This document shows positions 59,185-64,000 of a DNA stretch of 64,000 bases, piece by piece. The position numbers and the translations under genes are program-made. Position 1 is the stretch's first letter; each line of letters begins with the position of its first letter. The notes beneath the pieces were generated by a model. The model ran no database searches. It was not told the DNA's origin and worked only from the letters and a program-made list of their open reading frames with translations. Source of the DNA: Streptomyces geranii (GTDB lineage: Bacteria; Actinomycetota; Actinomycetes; Streptomycetales; Streptomycetaceae); contig NZ_PJME01000007.1 of assembly GCF_002954775.1 (NCBI RefSeq), positions 1-64,000 on the forward strand. Reading direction: 5' to 3'.

Positions 59185-60042
59185 TCAGCCCGTGGGCGCG
59201 GTGACGCCCGTGAGCCCGGCGATCCACCCGAGCACCAGCGCGTTGAACTCCTCCGGACGTTCCTGGAAGAGCCAGTGGCCGACCCCGTCGACCACCACGG
59301 ACTCGCTGTACGGGTGCGGGCTCACGGACCCGTCCCAGTTCCCGTCGATGCCCTTGATCTTCAGGGAGTCGGCGGCCGAGACAGTCAGCACCGGGCAGGC
59401 GCGACGGCTCAGGAACTCCTCCACGCCCGGCCGCACGACCAGGTCGGTGGCGCCCTCGTTCAGGCCGAGGAAGACCGCGTGTACCGTCTCCGGGTCCATG
59501 CCGAGTATCCGCCGCCGGTGCCAGACGGGCAGCGCGGCGGCCCAGGGCCCGGTGTCGGGTCCCTCGATCCCACCGAGCAGAGCGGTGGCGAAGCCGACCG
59601 GGTCGTCCGTACGGAAACGGGCGGCCGTCGCCGCGATGGGCGCCGCCTCGAAGCCGTACGGCGGATCGACCGCGACCAACGCCCGTACCAGAGACGGGAA
59701 TTCGACAGCGAGGACCGACCCGGCGATCGCGCCCAGGGAGTGCCCCACCACCACGACCGGCCCGGCATCGACGGCGTCGATCAGCTCCGCGAGATCCGCC
59801 GCGAAGTCCCGCGGGTGGTATCCGAGGGCGGAAGCCGGTTCCGGGCCCGAGGAGCGGCCGTGGCCGCGCAGGTCCGTCGTGAGCACCCGGTGGTGGGCGG
59901 TGAACGCGGCGACCTGGGCCGACCAGTCGTGCGAGTCGCAGGTCGCGCCGTGCAGGAACAGGACCGTCTCGCCGGTGGTGTGGCCGTCGGGACCCTCGTC
60001 GGTGTGGAAGAGGCGGTTGCCGTTGATCACCGTGTACGTCAC
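59185..60042 (-). CDS. Alpha/beta hydrolase
   Basis: A 285-residue alpha/beta-hydrolase fold enzyme. The GTG at 60042 has GAGGAG eight bases upstream. LFLHGATCDSHDW (28-40) is the oxyanion loop, VVGHSLGAIAGS places nucleophile Ser102, and GVGHWLFQERPEE bears the catalytic His. FDLRGHGRSSG-type sequence (TDLRGHGRS) is typical of this group. The active-site pocket lid around 140-190 is helical (FRTDDPVGFATALLGG). Substrate is unknown; the position beside an LLM oxidoreductase and a SARP suggests involvement in a specialised pathway. A 106 bp gap separates it from the SARP gene's end. Confidence 0.85.
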   Translation of the reverse strand: MTYTVINGNRLFHTDEGPDGHTTGETVLFLHGATCDSHDWSAQVAAFTAHHRVLTTDLRGHGRSSGPEPASALGYHPRDFAADLAELIDAVDAGPVVVVGHSLGAIAGSVLAVEFPSLVRALVAVDPPYGFEAAPIAATAARFRTDDPVGFATALLGGIEGPDTGPWAAALPVWHRRRILGMDPETVHAVFLGLNEGATDLVVRPGVEEFLSRRACPVLTVSAADSLKIKGIDGNWDGSVSPHPYSESVVVDGVGHWLFQERPEEFNALVLGWIAGLTGVTAPTG

Positions 60043-60148
60043 TTCGTGCGCTCCTCGGAAGTAGGTCCGCGGAGCGTAGGCAGGCAGGAATGGACCAAGT
60101 GTGCCTGCGTTGTGACCGCACCGTTCACTGCGCCCTTCACCGCATCGC

Positions 60149-63076
60149 TCACCGGGCGAGTTCCCCGATCTTGACGCGGATCTCGGCCGCCCACACGGGG
60201 TCGACGTCGGCCAGTCCGCGCAGGGCGGTGCGCCAGTTGTCGAGCGCGATCTCGTGGTCGCCGGCCGCGTGGTGGGCGTCGCCGAGCCGGTCCGTCGCGC
60301 AGGCCTCGTGGTAGAGGTCGCCGACCTCGCGAAACAGGACGACGGCCCGCTGGACACACACCACCGCCCGCCGGTGCTCGCCGAGTTGGCGGTGCACATG
60401 GCCGAGGGTGTCCCAGGTGTGGCCCTCGGCGATCGGGAAGTCGAGTTCCTGGAACAGGGCGAGCGCCTGATGGGCATGGGTGAGCGCGCTCCGGCAGTCG
60501 CCGAGGCTCGCCTCGCCCCAGGCCAGCGAGACGAGGACGTAGGCCTGTCCCTTGCGGTGGCCCGCCGTCCGGAACACGTCGAGGGCGGGGGCGACTTCGG
60601 CCAGGGCCTCCGCCAACCGGCCCTGGCGGGTGAGCAGATAGCAGGTGCTCAGCCGGGACTCGGCCCGGCCCAGGGCGTCCCCGCACTTCTCGAACATCAG
60701 GTGCGACGACCGGAGATGGTCCTCCGACTCCTCGAAGAGACGCAGCATGAGAGTGGTCCGGCCGAGCCCGTGATGGGCGTGCCCGAGCGCGGAGGCGTCC
60801 CCGAGCCGCTGGGCGGCCTCCAGGGCCGTGCGCTGCAGGACCAGGTTGTCGTGCAGATGGCCGAACCGTTCGTGGAAGCGCTCGACTGCCCAGACCAACT
60901 GCCAGACATGGGTGTCGAAACCCCCGTCGACGGCCTGCTGGATCACCCCGAGCAGCACCGTCCGTTCCGCGCGCAGCCAGTCCAGGGCCGCCGCGTCGTC
61001 GCCGAACCGCTGTGGCAGGGCGGACGGTTCGGCCGTCGCGACGGGAGTGACGACGGACGGCGGCGGGTCGAAGAGCAGCGCCGCCGCGTGGGCGGTGTGC
61101 AGATAGTGGTCGAGCATCCGGCGTACGGCCGCCCCGCGCTCCGCCTCGCTCTCGTCCGCGACGACGAGCCCGCCCGCGTACGCGCGCAGCAGGTCGTGAC
61201 TGCTGTGGCGGCCCGGCGTGTGCTCCAAGAGGAGGTGGGCGCCGGTGAGTTCGGTGAGCAGGGCCCGGGTGCGGGCCACGGACAGACCCGCGAGGGCCGC
61301 CGCCGCGGGCACGGTGACATCGGGCCCGGGATGCAGCGCCAGCAGCCGGAAGAGCCGTGCCGCGTCCGGTCCGAGAGTGTCGTACGACCACGAGAGCACC
61401 GCCTGTACGTCCACTGCCGCCTCCGGGTCGCGGAACGCGGCGAGGCCACCGTGCGCGTCCCGGAGCTGTGCGGCGAGCGCGGCCAGCGGGAACCCGGGAT
61501 ACGAGGCTGCGCGGGCGGCGACGACGGCCAGGGCCAGCGGCAGCCGCGCGGTCAGCTCGACGATCTCGTCGACTGCCGCGGGCTCGGCGGCCACCCGCTC
61601 GGCGCCGAGCCGCAGTGCCAGCGACGCGCGGGCCTCCGCCGGGGTCAGGACGTCCAGGGTGAGGGGGTGGGCGCCGTGCGTGGTGGTCAGGGCGGTGAGC
61701 CGGTTGCGGCTGGTGACGACCACCAGGCAGCCGGGGGAGGCGGGGAGAAGGTGCCGGACCTGACCGGCGTCCCGTGCGTTGTCCAGGAGCACCAGCACCC
61801 GCCGGTCCGCCAACAGGCTGCGGTACAGGGCCGCTTGGGCGTCGAGGCCGGCGGGTATGCGCTGCGGCGGTGCGCCGAGGGCGTCCAGGAATCCGCGGAG
61901 GGCCTCCTGCGGCGGCAGGGGCGGTGCGGCGGGGTCGAAGCCGCGCAGGTTCACGTACAACTGCCCGTCCGGGAAACGGTCGGCGACCTGATGGGCCAGG
62001 TGCACGGCGAGCGTGGTCTTGCCGACCCCGGCCGTTCCGCCGATGGCGCTGATCACGACGGTGGCCGCCGCCCGCACTTCACTGCCACCGTTCCCGCTGC
62101 CACCACGACCGGTGCCGTTGCTGTCGATCAGGGCGAGCAGCTGGTCCAGTTCGGCCCGGCGGCCCGCGAAGACGGGCAGGGCGGCGGGGAGTTGGGCGGG
62201 CGCGAGGACACCGGTACGGCCGGCTTCCCCGGCACTCGTCTCCCGTACCGCACCCGTCTCCTCGCGTACCGCACCCGACTCCCGTACCGTGCGCGTCGTT
62301 TCACCACCCAGGGCCGCATCCGCCGTCAACTGCCGCCGGGCGGCCCTCAGTTCGGCCCCCGGTTCGACACCGAGTTCGTCGGCGAGCCGGGCGGCCGTCG
62401 AGCGGTACACCTCCCGAGCCTCGGCCCGGCGCCCCGCAGCGGCCAGGGCGAGGACGAGGCGGGCCTGGAGCCCCTCGTCGAAGGGGTAGCGCGCCGCGCA
62501 GTCGGACAGCACCGGCAGCACCTGCCCCGCCGCACCGCAGCCGAGCCCCGTGTCCACGGCCTCCCGCACCGTGGCGGCGTACTCCAGATCGAGCCCGGCG
62601 AACACCGGGTGCGCGGGAGCCTGCGCCGGGCATCCGGCGGCCGGGCCGTGCCACAGCGCGAGTGCCTCGGCGAACACCTCGACGGCCCGCTCAGGCTGCC
62701 CGGAGCCGCACAAGTCCCTTGCTGCGGAGACGAGTTCGCGAAAGCGCAGCAGGTCCACCGAGCCGTCGGCCACCTTCAGCCGGTAGCCGTCGGCGCCGCG
62801 CACCAGCCAGCTGCCCTCCGCACGGGCGGGCAGCTCGGGCTCCAACAGCCGCCGCAGCTCGCCGACATGGCGGTGCACCATGTTCGCGGCACGGGCGGGC
62901 GGGTCCTGCGCCCACAGCGCGTCGACGATGTCCGCCAACGGAACCGGGGCCCCGGCCCGGGCCAGCAACAGCGCGAGCAGGGTACGGCGCAGTGGCGGCC
63001 CCGGCTCCACCTCGACCTCGTCCCGCCAGACCCTTACCGCCCCAAGTACCGCGAATCGCAACGCCATCGGCGCCAT
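60149..63076 (-). CDS. AfsR/SARP-family regulator with NB-ARC and TPR domains
   Basis: A 975-residue large SARP. The ATG at 63076 has GGAGGGGCGG just upstream; a GTG at 63100 and an ATG at 63067 are also in frame. Residues 5-100 are the OmpR-like winged HTH (LRFAVLGAVRVWRDEVEVEPG, ANMVHRHVGELRRLLEP), 110-260 the BTAD bacterial transcriptional activation domain (VDLLRFRELVSAARDL, YRSTAARLADELGVEPG). After a linker of repeated VRE(S/T) units from DNA repeats (about 62239-62300), the NB-ARC domain begins (FAGRRAELDQLLALI) with P-loop GGTAGVGKTT (Lys353) and Walker B VLVLLDNA. TPR repeats fill the last 250 residues. Such regulators activate antibiotic pathways upon ATP binding and usually sit inside or beside them. 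Confidence 0.92.
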   Translation of the reverse strand: MAPMALRFAVLGAVRVWRDEVEVEPGPPLRRTLLALLLARAGAPVPLADIVDALWAQDPPARAANMVHRHVGELRRLLEPELPARAEGSWLVRGADGYRLKVADGSVDLLRFRELVSAARDLCGSGQPERAVEVFAEALALWHGPAAGCPAQAPAHPVFAGLDLEYAATVREAVDTGLGCGAAGQVLPVLSDCAARYPFDEGLQARLVLALAAAGRRAEAREVYRSTAARLADELGVEPGAELRAARRQLTADAALGGETTRTVRESGAVREETGAVRETSAGEAGRTGVLAPAQLPAALPVFAGRRAELDQLLALIDSNGTGRGGSGNGGSEVRAAATVVISAIGGTAGVGKTTLAVHLAHQVADRFPDGQLYVNLRGFDPAAPPLPPQEALRGFLDALGAPPQRIPAGLDAQAALYRSLLADRRVLVLLDNARDAGQVRHLLPASPGCLVVVTSRNRLTALTTTHGAHPLTLDVLTPAEARASLALRLGAERVAAEPAAVDEIVELTARLPLALAVVAARAASYPGFPLAALAAQLRDAHGGLAAFRDPEAAVDVQAVLSWSYDTLGPDAARLFRLLALHPGPDVTVPAAAALAGLSVARTRALLTELTGAHLLLEHTPGRHSSHDLLRAYAGGLVVADESEAERGAAVRRMLDHYLHTAHAAALLFDPPPSVVTPVATAEPSALPQRFGDDAAALDWLRAERTVLLGVIQQAVDGGFDTHVWQLVWAVERFHERFGHLHDNLVLQRTALEAAQRLGDASALGHAHHGLGRTTLMLRLFEESEDHLRSSHLMFEKCGDALGRAESRLSTCYLLTRQGRLAEALAEVAPALDVFRTAGHRKGQAYVLVSLAWGEASLGDCRSALTHAHQALALFQELDFPIAEGHTWDTLGHVHRQLGEHRRAVVCVQRAVVLFREVGDLYHEACATDRLGDAHHAAGDHEIALDNWRTALRGLADVDPVWAAEIRVKIGELAR

Positions 63077-63246
63077 CCGCCCCTCCGCCTTCGCCCGCAC
63101 CCCCGAACCCCCGAACGGGTCCCGATGCTAGGCGCCAGCGGGGCCCGCTCGAACATGGAAGGACAATTCGGGCGTGGCGTAGTGGAGAGGCAGACGAGAG
63201 CGGACGAGGACGAAGAGGACAAGGAAAGAGAGAGCGGCGCTGCTCC

Positions 63247-63302
63247 AGCCCGGCCAAGCCCGGCCCGGCTCGGCCCGGCCCGGCCCAGTCCAGTCCGGTC
63301 CG
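63247..63302. repeat. GCCCGG-type simple repeat upstream of the glycosyltransferase end
   Basis: Tandem GCCCGG/GCCCA units (about nine) run from 63247 to 63302 between the SARP start and the glycosyltransferase stop. No gene is supported in 63077-63304. A strong stem-capable GC tract could also act as a terminator for the glycosyltransferase gene. Confidence 0.5.
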
Positions 63303-63304
63303 CC

Positions 63305-64000
63305 CTACGCTCCGGAGACCACCTCGTCGATGACCTCCAGCGCGTCGTACCGGCCGAACTCCTCGCGCAGTTCGGCGGCGCGCGTACGGTGTCCCGGTTC
63401 CGCCAGGACGGTGTGTACGGCGTTGCGGATCGCCTCGGGCGACGGCGTCCCGGTGCGCAGGTCGATACCGGCGCCGCTCCACGCGACCCGCGCCGCGACC
63501 TCCGGCTTGTCCTCGCCCGCGCCGCCCACGACGAGCGGAACGCCGTGCCGCAGGGCGGTGTGCACGCCCCCGTACCCGCCGTTGGTGACCAACACGGAGG
63601 CGTGCGGCAGGAGTTCGTCATGGGAGACGTAGCCGCCGACGCGTACGTTCGACGGTACGGAGCCCAGTGCGGCGGGGCCGTCCGGGCGGCCCGTCACCGC
63701 CACGACCAGGACGTCCTCGTCGGCGAGCGCATCGATGGCGGGCCGGACCAGCTGGGTGAGGTCGTCGTTGGCGAACGAGCCCTGGGTGACCACGACGACC
63801 GGCCGGGTCTCCCGCTCCAGCTCCGCCCACCAGTCGGGCAGCGCCGCCGGCTGCTGCGGGGCGCCGGGCAGCGGTCCGGCGAACCGGAAGGTGGCCGGGG
63901 CGTCGCCGCGCGGGTACTCGAAGCCGGGGACGGTGAGCTGGAGGTAGTGGTCCGGCACGGTCACCATCGAGTCGAGGAAGAAACCGGGGAGTTCGGCGCC
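63305..64000 (-). CDS. MGT-type glycosyltransferase (partial, continues beyond window)
   Basis: The last 231 residues of a glycosyltransferase of the macrolide-glycosyltransferase-like GT-B class; the frame is open to the window edge (64000 is read through EL PGFFLDS), so the N-terminal acceptor domain is missing from this window. Visible parts: VVVTQGSFANDDLTQLV (nucleotide-binding strand), DEDVLVVAVTG, VRVGGYVSHDELLPHASVLVTNGGYGGVHTALRHGVPLVVGGAGEDKPE, which is the UDP-sugar motif with T-N-G-G-x-G instead of the common T-H-G-G. These enzymes glycosylate macrolides, flavonoids or other secondary metabolites. Adjacent SARP and P450 genes support a specialised-metabolite role. Confidence 0.85.
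   Translation of the reverse strand, partial: GAELPGFFLDSMVTVPDHYLQLTVPGFEYPRGDAPATFRFAGPLPGAPQQPAALPDWWAELERETRPVVVVTQGSFANDDLTQLVRPAIDALADEDVLVVAVTGRPDGPAALGSVPSNVRVGGYVSHDELLPHASVLVTNGGYGGVHTALRHGVPLVVGGAGEDKPEVAARVAWSGAGIDLRTGTPSPEAIRNAVHTVLAEPGHRTRAAELREEFGRYDALEVIDEVVSGA

Noticed and set aside
63077..63304. Small gene between SARP and glycosyltransferase
   Set aside because: Frames here consist of Ala/Arg/Pro low complexity from GCCCGG repeats and lack ribosome sites.

Overview
The window is a 64 kb stretch of a high-GC actinomycete chromosome, almost certainly Streptomyces or a close relative. The support is strong G/C bias at third codon positions, many GTG starts, four-base ATGA/GTGA gene overlaps, a PucR/XDH/XdhC purine block, an AfsR/SARP regulator, a DUF2637 protein, Tat and lipoprotein signals, and copies of intergenic repeats I recognise from Streptomyces genomes. 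I see no rRNA, tRNA, CRISPR array, transposase or integrase. The last gene runs off the right edge.

Layout. 0-16 kb is mixed core/accessory: PPOX F420 enzyme, SGNH lipase, GH95-type glycosidase, DUF456 protein, a PP2C-like protein lacking a catalytic Asp, an HTH membrane regulator, an HATPase (anti-sigma type) protein, DUF2637, a FhuF-type ferric reductase behind an iron box, a GntR regulator and a TPR protein. 14.6-23.4 kb is a purine-oxidation block: PucR regulator diverging from a three-subunit xanthine dehydrogenase, then (after a large nested inverted repeat) an NCS2 purine permease and XdhC. 23.4-28.7 kb holds the most unusual locus: SRPBCC, EACC1-type small protein, and a 1430-residue protein with an N-terminal caspase domain followed by four FtsK/EccC-type ATPase modules. 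28.9-40 kb is mixed: DUF2278-lamin tail protein, P450 with an altered I-helix, L,D-transpeptidase, DyP peroxidase, beta-helix lipoprotein, a large SdrD-like secreted protein and an alpha/beta hydrolase.

40-52 kb is catabolic. Three tandem RraA-family genes are transcribed divergently from a LysR regulator across a palindromic operator candidate. Next to them is an eight-gene leftward operon: sugar ABC importer (binding protein and two permeases), carboxylesterase, ROK regulator, GMC/pyranose-oxidase-like flavoenzyme, nucleoside-deaminase-like protein and sugar isomerase-like TIM barrel. This looks like import, de-esterification and oxidative breakdown of a sugar or glycoside of unknown identity. 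52-57 kb is a three-gene module: an orphan repeat-rich protein containing a perfect 22-bp inverted repeat in its gene, a MoxR AAA+ ATPase, and an HExxH metallopeptidase-VWA protein. 56.8-64 kb has a P450, an LLM-class flavin/F420 oxidoreductase, an alpha/beta hydrolase, an AfsR-like SARP and a partial MGT-type glycosyltransferase, possibly the edge of a specialised-metabolite region.

Assignments come from reading motifs and gene order. No database search was run, so family names rest on recognition and substrates are mostly inference.
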